Shown piece after piece: positions 8,236 through 16,747 of a stretch of DNA of 55,932 nucleotides (positions within the stretch are counted from its first letter, which is position 1; each line of letters begins with the position of its first letter). The notes below the pieces were generated by a model that saw only the letters and a program-made list of their open reading frames with translations, was not told where the DNA came from and made no database searches. The translations under genes were made by a program, and so were the position numbers. Origin of the DNA: Thalassospira sp. (GTDB lineage Bacteria; Pseudomonadota; Alphaproteobacteria; Rhodospirillales; Thalassospiraceae); assembly GCF_002709775.1 (NCBI RefSeq), contig NZ_PAQR01000061.1, positions 1 to 55,932 on the forward strand. The letters are read 5' to 3'.

Positions 8236-8997
8236 TTAATAGCGCAGCATCAAGCCGTGCTTTTCGACAAGCTGGGCATAGGTGCCGGACGATTTGACCT
8301 CTGCCATGGCGGTATTGAAGCGCTCGAGCAACGTGTCGTTTTCGGGATAGGTTTTCGAGGTCATCAGATGCAAGCCCGCGCCGTCGATCAAGGGTTTGTC
8401 GAGCGTATAGAAATTTGCGGCTTCTTCGGGCGGGAACAGATGGCGGATCTGATACCAGCCAATCGTGGTCGCGGTGGGGAAAAGATCAATCCGACCGACC
8501 TTTAGGCGCCGCAAGTTCTGTTCCTCGGAATGGGCGTAGTCGACATCGAGACGGGCTTTCTTAAACCAGCTTTCGTAATAATAACCCTGAATGCCCCCAA
8601 TCCGGAAGCCACGCAGATCGGCCAGTTCGTGATAGCCATAGCGCGGTTTGACGCCATCGGCGTCATAGGCAAAGAAGTGGGAATCTTGCAGATATAGCGG
8701 GTCGGAAAAGGCATATGTCTGTTCGCGGGTATCGGTCTTGCGATAGGGAATGGCACCCCAGGCCGCGTGGGTTTCCACTTCCTGCTCGCATCGAAGCCAG
8801 GGCAGGATTTCAAAGCGGAAACTGATCCCCATTTCCTTGCCAATCTCGGCAAACAGTTCGGGCAGGAAGCTGTTCTCGACATCTTCATAGACGTAGGGCG
8901 GATAGATGTTGGTCGCAATCACAAGCGTTTCTTCCGACCGCGCGGTCAGGGGCAGGATCAGAAAACTTAAAACAGCAACTGCAAGCCGATAAAACAA
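8236..8997 (-). CDS. Orphan family-3 periplasmic solute-binding protein
   Basis: 253 residues with a signal peptide (YRLAVAVLSFLILPLTARS) and the extracellular family-3 (PBP-like, amino-acid-type) fold: LVIATNIYPPYVYED at the mature start, then GAIPYRKTDTRE and YAFSDPLY. The start is a TTG, supported by GGAG six bases upstream and by the signal peptide beginning at once. No ABC permease or ATPase gene adjoins it; the next gene upstream is a cytochrome. Such orphan proteins may act as sensors or serve a distant transporter. The ligand is unknown. Confidence 0.85.
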   Translation of the reverse strand: MFYRLAVAVLSFLILPLTARSEETLVIATNIYPPYVYEDVENSFLPELFAEIGKEMGISFRFEILPWLRCEQEVETHAAWGAIPYRKTDTREQTYAFSDPLYLQDSHFFAYDADGVKPRYGYHELADLRGFRIGGIQGYYYESWFKKARLDVDYAHSEEQNLRRLKVGRIDLFPTATTIGWYQIRHLFPPEEAANFYTLDKPLIDGAGLHLMTSKTYPENDTLLERFNTAMAEVKSSGTYAQLVEKHGLMLRY

Positions 8998-9082
8998 GGC
9001 CGTCTCCGATGCCGGGAAATCAGGGTATCTGTTTCATATGGCAAGCGGATTGAGATTGTTAAGGGGATGTGCGCGTTTAAGT

Positions 9083-9469
9083 TTATTGGTTGGTTTGCTG
9101 GTTCGCCTCAGTTGTAAGCTGTTCCATATAGCTCAACAGATCGGCGATGGTTTCCGGGGTAAAGGAAAATTCGGGCATGGTCATGTTGTCATGCGACACC
9201 GTGATGCCCTCGGCCAAAGCCTCTTCAAGGTTTTCAAGCGGCCAGCGTTGCCCGAAGCTGGCAAGGGCCGGGGCGGTTGTCACGTTCGGATCAGGCAGGG
9301 GATCGCCTTCGAATTTGGTGTGGCAGCGCAGGCAGGTCTGTTCGGCAATTGATTGGCCGCTGGTGACATCACCATATTCCTCGCCCTGATGCGCCATATA
9401 GTCGCCAATGCCCCACATGCCCAAGGCAACAATCCCGGTCACAAGAATGACAAGGCTGGTTTTCTGCAT
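9083..9469 (-). CDS. Class I c-type cytochrome, small, membrane-anchored
   Basis: 128 residues. An N-terminal hydrophobic segment (SLVILVTGIVALGMWGIG) may be a signal anchor or signal peptide. The heme c motif is CLRCH near residue 46, and a likely axial Met lies in NMTMPEFSFTP, followed by the usual ADLLSYMEQL C-terminal helix. It should carry electrons in the periplasm. The ATG is preceded by GGGGAG. No oxidase or dehydrogenase subunit is adjacent, so the partner is unknown. Confidence 0.88.
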   Translation of the reverse strand: MQKTSLVILVTGIVALGMWGIGDYMAHQGEEYGDVTSGQSIAEQTCLRCHTKFEGDPLPDPNVTTAPALASFGQRWPLENLEEALAEGITVSHDNMTMPEFSFTPETIADLLSYMEQLTTEANQQTNQ

Positions 9470-9594
9470 GGTGCGCTCCCCAAAGGCATGTTGGTCGGTT
9501 GTCAGATGATCGACCTGTATAGCAAGGCAAGGTAACGAATTTCCTAAAGCCTGTGCGCAGCTTCGTCTGATGGATAGGGTGCGTGATAGGTGTT

Positions 9595-9613
9595 GATAAT
9601 CAGTATCATTTGC
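9595..9613 (+). promoter_or_regulatory. Candidate Fur box upstream of first FecI-type sigma
   Basis: GATAATCAGTATCATTTGC matches 14 of 19 positions of the classical Fur box GATAATGATAATCATTATC. It lies about 70 bases before the sigma factor start, the expected place for iron repression of a surface-signalling sigma gene. Confidence 0.7.
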
Positions 9614-9684
9614 GTTAATCGTGGCGGCACGCGCGGACTGCGAGCTTTATTGCGCCTGTCCGCATTCTGCAAAGGACCTTCTGA

Positions 9685-10212
9685 TTGCCCCGAAGCGTAC
9701 CCTCAAACGCGACATCGCTTAGCCTGTTCATGCGTCAAAGATCGGCGCTGGTGAACTATGCCAGCAGCATCATCGGCAACCGTGTGCAGGCCGAAGATCT
9801 GGTGCAGGAAGCATGGCTGCGTTTTGACGATGCAACCCGGGGACGGTTTCTTGAGGACACGACGGGCTACCTTTACCGGATCGTGCGCAACCTGGCCCTT
9901 GATAGCAAACGCCGTGATGCGCGTGAAAGCAGCCTGACTGGCGCGTCCGACTATGATGTTGTTGTGCAGACGCAGGCATCCGACAACCCGGACCCGGAAA
10001 CCGTTGCGGTCTATAAGGACGAATATGAAATCCTGATGCAGGCGTTGGCGGAATTGCCCGAACGCACGCGCATTGCGTGTGAGATGCACCGGGTTGGCGG
10101 AGCCAAGCTGCGCGAGATTGCCGACTATCTCGAAATTTCCGTACCGCTTGCCCACAAGCTTGTCACTGACGGGATCGATCATTGCCGCGAACGGCTGGGC
10201 GGCTGGCCATGA
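9685..10212 (+). CDS. FecI-type ECF sigma factor (first system)
   Basis: 175-residue extracytoplasmic-function sigma factor with region 2 (NRVQAEDLVQEAWLRF, then TGYLYRIVRNLALDSKRR, residues about 35-85) and region 4 (ALAELPERTRIACEMHRVGGAKLREIADYLEISVPLAHKLV). The start is TTG with AAAGGA at suitable spacing; the next in-frame ATG, 15 codons in, would still leave region 2 intact. It is followed by a FecR-like regulator and a TonB receptor with a signalling domain. By analogy with FecIR/FecA it drives the receptor gene when the ferric siderophore is bound. Confidence 0.93.
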   Translation: MPRSVPSNATSLSLFMRQRSALVNYASSIIGNRVQAEDLVQEAWLRFDDATRGRFLEDTTGYLYRIVRNLALDSKRRDARESSLTGASDYDVVVQTQASDNPDPETVAVYKDEYEILMQALAELPERTRIACEMHRVGGAKLREIADYLEISVPLAHKLVTDGIDHCRERLGGWP

Positions 10213-10346
10213 GGGGCGTTGATCGTTGGGCAGCACATTGCCATCGCGAAGAATTTGGCGGCAAAACCCGCAGAGGTAGTGACGTCTTCACCGAATTGGG
10301 CTATACGGCCCGAAAGGCACCAAATGGTGCAACGGGGACGCAATAG
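10209..10346 (+). CDS. Possible 45-codon coupling ORF between sigma and FecR
   Basis: An ATG overlaps the sigma stop as ATGA and opens a 45-residue frame ending in TAG just before the GTGATG at the FecR start region. The product (MRGVDRWAAHCHREEFGG onward) has no recognisable domain. The stop/start arrangement on both ends suggests translational coupling from sigma to FecR, but the frame could be chance. Codon use is only weakly typical of the neighbours. Confidence 0.25.
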   Translation: MRGVDRWAAHCHREEFGGKTRRGSDVFTELGYTARKAPNGATGTQ

Positions 10347-11439
10347 GGTGATGGCAGGGACAACCGATCCAGTTCAAAAGCAGGCAGAGCAGGATGCGAC
10401 CGAATGGTTGATCCGCCTGCAGGAAGAGCCGAATAACCCTGATCTGCAATCACGGTTTGCCGATTGGTGCGCGCAAAACCCGGCCCATCTGGATGCCTGG
10501 AATGCCACCAAACGCACAGCCCATTTGATGGCAAAGGCCAAGCCGGCCGGCAAAGCCGACTGGCAACAGTTCCTTGATGCCAAGCGCAATAATACTGCTG
10601 GCCGCGCGCCGAATGATGCGGTCGACGCCCTGCTGAATATTGACTACGAAAAGGCGGTTGCCGAAAGCAAGGTCATCTCGGCGCAAACCCGTTTCCAGAA
10701 GCGCGGCAACATGTCTTGGCGCGGGATCGGGTTGGGCGGTATTGCGGTGGCGGCATCCCTGATGGCAGCCGTCATCGGACCGGATATCGCCACCCGGATG
10801 CAGGCCGATCATGTGTCAGCAACCGGCGAGATCAGCACGATCACCCTTGCGGATAACAGCACCGTCACCCTTGCCCCGGAAAGCGCGATCACCGTTCATT
10901 TCGACGGCACGACACGCTTTGTCGAGTTGCTGGATGGCGAGGCGTTCTTTGACGTGACGCCCGATCCGCAAAAGCCGTTTCGCGTCGGGGCAGATAACCT
11001 GACCGTCACCGTGCTGGGTACGGGATTTGATGTGTCCGAGGGTGCAAATGCCTCAAGCGTCGGGGTCGAGCATGGTCTGGTGCAGGTTGAAAATGCCGCC
11101 GATGTTCCAGCCGTGTTTGAAAAGCTTGAAGCCGGTCAGCAGGTGCGTGTTGGCCGGGACGGATCGGTACTGCGCAGTCAAACACCGACCAGCCAGATTG
11201 GTGCATGGCGCAAGAACCAGCTGATCGCGCAGGACCAGCCGCTTTCGGAAGTCGTTGATCAGTTGCGTCGTTACTTTAACGGCACGATCGTGATCACTGA
11301 TGAGGTGCTGGCAAGTCAGACGGTGACGGGGGTCTATCGCCTTAATGATCCGGTTTCGGCGCTGCGCGGTATGGCACGCGCGCAAAAGGCAACCGTGCGT
11401 GAAATCACCCCGTGGATTCTGGTGGTGTCGCCGTCCTGA
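10324..11439 (+). CDS. FecR-family anti-sigma regulator (first system)
   Basis: About 370 residues. The N-terminal DUF4880 segment (ATEWLIRLQEEPNNPDLQSRFADWCAQNPAHLDAW) is cytoplasmic and binds sigma. One membrane segment follows (GIGLGGIAVAASLMAAVIG, about residue 140). The periplasmic FecR domain runs through GEISTITLADNSTVTLAPES and LDGEAFFDVTPDPQKPFRV, and an STN-like tail (LSEVVDQLRRYFNGTIVI) ends the protein. It should relay receptor occupancy to the sigma factor. The start is uncertain: ATG 10324 has the best GAAAGG spacing, and ATG 10351 is possible. Confidence 0.9.
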   Translation: MVQRGRNRVMAGTTDPVQKQAEQDATEWLIRLQEEPNNPDLQSRFADWCAQNPAHLDAWNATKRTAHLMAKAKPAGKADWQQFLDAKRNNTAGRAPNDAVDALLNIDYEKAVAESKVISAQTRFQKRGNMSWRGIGLGGIAVAASLMAAVIGPDIATRMQADHVSATGEISTITLADNSTVTLAPESAITVHFDGTTRFVELLDGEAFFDVTPDPQKPFRVGADNLTVTVLGTGFDVSEGANASSVGVEHGLVQVENAADVPAVFEKLEAGQQVRVGRDGSVLRSQTPTSQIGAWRKNQLIAQDQPLSEVVDQLRRYFNGTIVITDEVLASQTVTGVYRLNDPVSALRGMARAQKATVREITPWILVVSPS

Positions 11440-11504
11440 TGGCCTCGGATGGCTTTTTCCGGCGACCCACTTTTCTCACTCTGTGAAAAAAAAACATACA
11501 TCGG

Positions 11505-11528
11505 AAACCCGCAGAATTTTGCGGGTTT
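11505..11528 (+). terminator. Hairpin between FecR and receptor genes
   Basis: AAACCCGC pairs with GCGGGTTT around AGAATTTT, followed by TGCG rather than a clean T-run. It may separate the regulator transcript from the strongly expressed receptor transcript. Confidence 0.55.
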
Positions 11529-11645
11529 TGCGCCAATGTGATGAATTTCCATAAAAATTTTTGAAAAAACAAAATCGGCAGCCGTTTTGTCTTTTATGCG
11601 CCATTGAGAAGCGTTTGCATTCTCAATCTTGTTCAGGCATAGGAC

Positions 11646-14078
11646 ATGAAACGGAGACAGAATAAAATGATGAATGGGGGTGCAGCCCGACTGCAAAATC
11701 GTGGTCGTGTTGTGGTAATAGCCAGTGCCTTGATGATGACAAGTGCCTTGGCACCGGTCGTGTTTGTACCGACTGCAAGTGCGCAGACCAGTGCCAGCGG
11801 GATTGATGCAGAGCACGCGTTTGACATCCCGGCACAGTCGCTAACCAGTGCCTTGGCGCAGTTTGGTGTGCAGGCCGGTTTGCAGGTGACCGTGGATGGG
11901 GCGCTGGCGCGCAACCTTGATGCGCCAGCCATCAATGGCAGCATGCGCGCAAGCACGGCCCTTGAGGCTCTTCTGCGCGGTTCGGGTCTTGATTACGATG
12001 TCACCAGCGACGGCACGGTCGTGATCGAAGCCGTGACCAGCAGTGCCGGCGAGGAAGTGCTTGATACGCTGCGCGTTGAAGCCAATGCGGCAGAGGCAGC
12101 CGATCCGAGCAAAGCCATCACTGACAGTTTTGTTGCCGTGCGTACGACTACGGCGTCAAAGACCAATACCCCAATTCTAGATGACGCATCCGCTGTTTCA
12201 GTGGTGACAGAAAAGGAACTTGAAACCCGTAACGCACAGGATATGCAGCAGGTCTTGTCTTACACCTCAGGCGTGTCAGTGGGCGAGTATGGTACCGATG
12301 TGCGTTATGACTATGTCCGGTTGCGCGGTTTCTATCCGTCGGGATACGGGACCTATCGCGATGGTCTGCGTCAGCGGAATTTCGGCTGGACAGCATCGCG
12401 TACAGAGCCTTATGGCTTGCAGCAGGTCGATATCGTCAAGGGATCAACTTCCAGCCTGTTTGGTATGAATGCGCCCGGTGGTTTGGTAAATGCCATCACC
12501 AAGCGCCCGGAAGATGACCCGAGCGGCGAGGTTTTTACGACCTTCGGCGATCAGCACCTGACATTTGGCGGGGATGTTACCGGACCGATGTCCGAAGACA
12601 GCAAGTGGTCCTATCGTCTGACCGGGTTGTGGCAGGATGCCGAGCGTGGGCGTGATTATTCGCGCGATGACCGGATTTATGTTGCGCCAGCCTTTACCTA
12701 TAAACCAAAAACCGGTACGGAACTTACGATCCTCACCGGCTATAGCAATCGTGACAGCAATGTTGGTCACGCTTTCCCGCCGGGCGTTGACGTTGATCCC
12801 GACACTTTTCTCGGCGAACCGGACTTCGATAAGTTCGAAACAGAACAGTTTGATCTTGGCTACAGCTTTTCCCATCAGCTCACCGATCAGCTCAAGCTTC
12901 GTCAGGATGCCAAATACACCCATGTCACCCTGGATCAGGAACAGGTGTATGTAAATTCACCAAACCCGGGCAATACCCGTGCAGCGTGGACGGTCGATGG
13001 AACAGTCAGCCGGATCAGTGTGGATAATAACGCTGAGTATGACGCATCTCTGAGCGAGAATGTTCAAAGCAAGACCCTGGTTGGCTTTGATTATTCCTAT
13101 GACGATAACCGTGAAACTGTGTTGCAAGGTACGGCACCGGCTGTTGACTTTTACAACCCGGTTTATTGTGGGCGGTCTTGCGTCAGCCTGACCTCGACCC
13201 ACACGGATTGGGACATCAAACAGAACTCCTATGGTCTTTATGGGCAAGAACAACTGACGCTCAATCAAGATTGGATACTGACACTCGGCGGTCGTTACGA
13301 CTATGTGCAGACTGATGTTGATTATCCGACGAACGGGAACAGTGAAGAGAGCGACATGCACGCTTTCACGTCCCGGCTCGGGTTGACCTACAAGGTGACG
13401 GACGGTCTTTCACTCTATGGAAATTATTCCGAGTCATTCCAACCGGTCTATACCAATCTGTCGACATTCGAGGGCGACCCGGAGCCGCAGGAAGGCACGC
13501 AGTATGAAGTGGGGCTCAAATTCCAGCCGCTTGACTATGACGCGCTGTTTACTCTGGCCTTTTTTGATCTGACACAGACGAACGTTTCCAAGTGGAACGC
13601 GTCCTATACCGAGCAGATGCAAATCGGCGAGATCAATACGCAGGGTATTGAGCTTGAAGGCAAAATGAGCCTGACAGATCAATTGAATATGACGGTTGCC
13701 TATACTTGGCTGGATGCGGAAATTACCAAGGATGGTGGATCTGCGAACGAGGGGAACCGTCCGGACCACACCCCAAGGCATAACGCCTCGTTGTGGCTTG
13801 ATTACACTATTCCTGGTCACAACCGGTTCGGCGATCTGACCTTTGGAGCGGGTGTACGGTATGTTGGTCAGACCTATTCTGATGCAGGCAATGCCTATTC
13901 AGTCAGTTCATATGCGCTGACCGATGCGATGCTGAGTTATCAGATCACCGACCAGGTCAGCTTCGCTCTGAATGCAACCAACCTGTTTGACCGTGAATAT
14001 GTGGCCTCAAGTGACGCATACTCAGCGTTTTATGGTGATGGGCGGACGGTGCTCGGAACGCTAAAATACACTTGGTAA
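11646..14078 (+). CDS. TonB-dependent siderophore receptor with STN signalling domain (first system)
   Basis: 810-residue outer-membrane receptor. The signal peptide ends near TASAQ. The STN domain follows at residues about 55-115 (FDIPAQSLTSALAQFGVQAGL onward), then a TonB-box-like VLDTLRVEA, the plug (VSVVTEKELETRNAQDMQQVL; GGLVNAITKRP), and a 22-strand barrel ending in the aromatic terminus LKYTW. The pattern matches the FpvA/FoxA/FhuE ferric-siderophore subfamily. The STN domain contacts the periplasmic FecR encoded just upstream. A second ATG seven codons in is an alternative start. The siderophore cannot be named from sequence. Confidence 0.95.
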   Translation: MKRRQNKMMNGGAARLQNRGRVVVIASALMMTSALAPVVFVPTASAQTSASGIDAEHAFDIPAQSLTSALAQFGVQAGLQVTVDGALARNLDAPAINGSMRASTALEALLRGSGLDYDVTSDGTVVIEAVTSSAGEEVLDTLRVEANAAEAADPSKAITDSFVAVRTTTASKTNTPILDDASAVSVVTEKELETRNAQDMQQVLSYTSGVSVGEYGTDVRYDYVRLRGFYPSGYGTYRDGLRQRNFGWTASRTEPYGLQQVDIVKGSTSSLFGMNAPGGLVNAITKRPEDDPSGEVFTTFGDQHLTFGGDVTGPMSEDSKWSYRLTGLWQDAERGRDYSRDDRIYVAPAFTYKPKTGTELTILTGYSNRDSNVGHAFPPGVDVDPDTFLGEPDFDKFETEQFDLGYSFSHQLTDQLKLRQDAKYTHVTLDQEQVYVNSPNPGNTRAAWTVDGTVSRISVDNNAEYDASLSENVQSKTLVGFDYSYDDNRETVLQGTAPAVDFYNPVYCGRSCVSLTSTHTDWDIKQNSYGLYGQEQLTLNQDWILTLGGRYDYVQTDVDYPTNGNSEESDMHAFTSRLGLTYKVTDGLSLYGNYSESFQPVYTNLSTFEGDPEPQEGTQYEVGLKFQPLDYDALFTLAFFDLTQTNVSKWNASYTEQMQIGEINTQGIELEGKMSLTDQLNMTVAYTWLDAEITKDGGSANEGNRPDHTPRHNASLWLDYTIPGHNRFGDLTFGAGVRYVGQTYSDAGNAYSVSSYALTDAMLSYQITDQVSFALNATNLFDREYVASSDAYSAFYGDGRTVLGTLKYTW

Positions 14079-14099
14079 TTGCTTGAATGCACCAATGGG

Positions 14100-14137
14100 A
14101 GCGGCCGCCTGCGATTGCGCAAGGCGGCCGTTTTTTT
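14100..14137 (+). terminator. Intrinsic terminator after first TonB receptor
   Basis: CGGCCGCCT and AGGCGGCCG pair around a GCGATTGCGCA loop, followed directly by TTTTTTT. Confidence 0.92.
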
Positions 14138-14159
14138 ATGACTGTTTGCCGGACGTTGA

Positions 14160-14546
14160 TCAGGAAAACGCCCGGCTGGAGATCGATACCGAGTTCTTTG
14201 CCGGGTCCTTGAGGTTCGCGAACTGGTAGTTGTCGGCCTGATGGATCGGTCCGACATCGATCCCGGCTTTGATCAGGGCGTTTCGGGTGCTTTCGACATC
14301 CTCGACGTCAAAGACCAGTTTGATCAAAGACTGGCCTGCTTTCTGGCCTTTGCCCGCCGGATGCAGCATCAGGATCAGGCCGCCATCGGTACGGCGCAGC
14401 TCGATGATGCGATCACCGTCCCGGTCAAAGGCCTGATAGCCGAAATGGGTGCTGTAAAACGCCACCATGGTATCGATGTCGTGGCAATAAATCACAAGTC
14501 GGCTGCACGGACCTGTTGGGTTGGGGGAGCGAGAGGCGGGCGTCAT
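14160..14546 (-). CDS. VOC (glyoxalase/bleomycin resistance) family protein
   Basis: 128 residues with paired beta-alpha-beta modules of the vicinal oxygen chelate fold: SRLVIYCHDIDTMVAFYSTHFGY near the N-terminus and SLIKLVFDVEDVESTRNALIKAG in the second half. Members are metal-dependent dioxygenases, isomerases or resistance proteins; the substrate is unknown. The start lies three bases after the stop of the upstream gene, so the two are co-transcribed. Confidence 0.85.
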   Translation of the reverse strand: MTPASRSPNPTGPCSRLVIYCHDIDTMVAFYSTHFGYQAFDRDGDRIIELRRTDGGLILMLHPAGKGQKAGQSLIKLVFDVEDVESTRNALIKAGIDVGPIHQADNYQFANLKDPAKNSVSISSRAFS

Positions 14547-14549
14547 TCC

Positions 14550-15713
14550 CTAGCTGCCATCAGCCGTGCGAAACACCGTCAGGCCATTCACTACAATCCG
14601 GCCGTCGGGGAGGAGTTGGCCGTCATATTCGGTCGTGCCTTGCGGGCCGGGGCGACCGGCGGCAAGGCCGTTGACGGCGAAGGGGACAAGCGCGCCAAGA
14701 AGGGTCGGGCTGTCGGGGGTGCCGAGCAGATCGACAAGTTTGTCCTGACCCAGGAGACGGAAATCAAAATCACCGGTGAAGCCATAACGTGCGGCGGCCT
14801 GGGCCATGAATTCGCCGGAACCAAGGGCCTCAAGCCCGCGGGATTCGACATAGAATTCATCAACCTTGACCGGGGCGCCGTTTTGCGCGGCCTTTTTCCA
14901 AAGTGCATCGCCAATCTGGCGGCGGGCAAACCGCGGGGCGGTACCGGTCAGGATATCATGAAAACCCTTTTCAATGATCGGCTGGGCTTCGGACCAAGGC
15001 AGGCCGGCGCTGCTGGTTTTGACACGCACCGTGCGCGGCTGCAGAAGGCTTGGCAGCCACAAACCGTCATGGGCGTAATCAAGATGGGTGTTGCCGTCTT
15101 CGCCGGGATAGAGCGTAAAGTTGGCCGATTTGATCGAGCCGCGTTTTTCGCGGTTCGGGCCAGTCCATTCGGCGGCCTGCCAGGCAATGCGTGCCATTTC
15201 CGGCAGCCATTGAATGATCAGGCCGTTCATCATCCAGTGCTTGCGCGATACCGGTTCATCGCCAACCAGAAAGTCGGCAAAGCCATCAAAGGTCACCGGC
15301 ACATTGCGCGCGGTATCCCAGCGCAGATAGCCACCGGCATTGCGTAGCGTCAGATCGCGCTGATCGCTGGTGGCCTCGGCCTGCATTTTTGCCGTTTCAG
15401 GCAATTTGACATCAAGGTCGACATGATCGGCGGTATCGGTATCGCGGACCGACACCAGAACATCATCCATCACCAGTTGGCGTGGGCTGGAATAGCCGGT
15501 GAGATCAAGCGAAATGCCGTCATAGACCAGCTCGACTGCGTTGCCTTCGACCGTGCGGGCATCGACCTCGGTCGCGGAAATGCCCGATTGCATCAGGATC
15601 GCATCAACGGAGGTGCGGGCGTCTTCGATGGAAATGGCATCGGCGCGTGCGCTCAGCCCTGCAATCGAAATTGCAAGAACGCCAAAGCCGGTAAGTGCCT
15701 TTCGCAACTGCAT
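14550..15713 (-). CDS. Exported protein of unknown function (possibly DUF2125-like)
   Basis: 387 residues. The signal peptide is clear (RKALTGFGVLAISIAGLSARADA). The mature part is rich in beta-strand patterns and has no catalytic motif that I recognise. The C-terminal stretch YDGQLLPDGRIVVNGLTVF and the overall length recall DUF2125 periplasmic proteins of Alphaproteobacteria, but I am not certain. AAAGGA precedes the ATG. It is transcribed with the VOC gene, three bases apart. Confidence 0.75.
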   Translation of the reverse strand: MQLRKALTGFGVLAISIAGLSARADAISIEDARTSVDAILMQSGISATEVDARTVEGNAVELVYDGISLDLTGYSSPRQLVMDDVLVSVRDTDTADHVDLDVKLPETAKMQAEATSDQRDLTLRNAGGYLRWDTARNVPVTFDGFADFLVGDEPVSRKHWMMNGLIIQWLPEMARIAWQAAEWTGPNREKRGSIKSANFTLYPGEDGNTHLDYAHDGLWLPSLLQPRTVRVKTSSAGLPWSEAQPIIEKGFHDILTGTAPRFARRQIGDALWKKAAQNGAPVKVDEFYVESRGLEALGSGEFMAQAAARYGFTGDFDFRLLGQDKLVDLLGTPDSPTLLGALVPFAVNGLAAGRPGPQGTTEYDGQLLPDGRIVVNGLTVFRTADGS

Positions 15714-15943
15714 GACGGGATCCTTTTGCTTGCCGGGAAGGAGGTCAAAGCTCCCTCTGTGGGTAACGCAGCCCAGAGTTTATCCCAAATTTGGTAATGT
15801 TAGGGCAAGGTAAACAAGATGTGATGCAGATCACCCGCGGGAAAACCCATGCACGCAGTGATGGTAGGTGATGGTAACTGACAGGATGCTGTCAGGAGGG
15901 GGCGGGTAAAAGCTCGTTATCAGGTTAAGCGGCAAGGGGGAGG

Positions 15944-16615
15944 TTAATTGTCGTCGCAGGCGAGCTTGTCGCGCGTTTGCGGTGTTGCGACGCCACACAG
16001 GAAGGTGTGAACGGCGCGCGAAACGCGTTCTTCGATCTGCTGATCGGTCATCGGCGGACGGGGATTGTGCTTCATGATCCGCGACAGCCAGTCACCGATG
16101 ACCATCGATTCAAATATTTCGGCCGAATGATCCGGGTCATCGATGGTCATGTTGCCAAGCTTTTGCTGGCGCGACAGGTAATCGGCAAGGTGCTTGCGCG
16201 TGCTGTCGGGGCCGACTTCAAAGAATTTCTCGATCAGAGGCGGGAAATGCTGGCCTTCGGAATACAGAATCTGGGTGAAGCGGGCGACTTCCTCGGTTAC
16301 TATCTTGTGTGCCAGTTTCGTGCCGAAGTCCGTCAGGGCATCGCGGGGAGGGAGATCGGTTTCCAGTGAGATATGTAACTCTGCGGAGAATTCCTTGCAT
16401 TGCTCGGTCATAACCGCTGCAAGCAGGCCGTCCTTTCCGCCGAATGCTTCGTAAAGGGTTGTACGTGACCCGCCCGATTGCGAAATAACATCATTAAGTG
16501 TCACGCCGGCAAAGCCACGTTCAAGCAGTAACGCCCATGCAGCATCCATCATCGCCCGACGGCGTGCGGATCCGCGAGAATGTTGTTTTTCAAGCTTTTC
16601 GGGCGTCTCATTCAT
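15944..16615 (-). CDS. TetR/AcrR-family repressor of the divergent RND pump
   Basis: 223 residues. The N-terminal helix-turn-helix (RRRAMMDAAWALLLERGFAGVTLNDVISQSGGSRTTLYEAFGGKDGLLAAV, residues about 17-65) is classical TetR. The C-terminal half resembles the AefR-type ligand-binding domain. It is divergent from the membrane-fusion protein gene, and a perfect palindrome lies between them; the simplest reading is an autoregulated local repressor released by pump substrates. Confidence 0.93.
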   Translation of the reverse strand: MNETPEKLEKQHSRGSARRRAMMDAAWALLLERGFAGVTLNDVISQSGGSRTTLYEAFGGKDGLLAAVMTEQCKEFSAELHISLETDLPPRDALTDFGTKLAHKIVTEEVARFTQILYSEGQHFPPLIEKFFEVGPDSTRKHLADYLSRQQKLGNMTIDDPDHSAEIFESMVIGDWLSRIMKHNPRPPMTDQQIEERVSRAVHTFLCGVATPQTRDKLACDDN

Positions 16616-16665
16616 CTTTCTTGGCTCTGCTGTTTTTGGGTCTTGATCGTGCAGCGCACAAAGTG

Positions 16666-16682
16666 TACTGTACCGTACAGTA
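16666..16682. promoter_or_regulatory. Perfect 17-bp palindrome, probable TetR operator
   Basis: TACTGTACCGTACAGTA is two 8-base arms around a central C, placed between the TetR and RND genes and next to the AT-rich TATTTATAAA that could be the pump -10 region. Size and symmetry are typical of AcrR/TtgR-type operators. Confidence 0.85.
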
Positions 16683-16747
16683 TTTATAAAAGCAATGGCA
16701 AAGCGCCCACCACACTGCTTTGCACGGACTTAGAAGGAATAAGCATT

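Noticed and set aside
8236..9469. Solute-binding protein and cytochrome as one functional unit
   Set aside because: They share direction, but are 85 bases apart with no common pathway; adjacency alone is not evidence.
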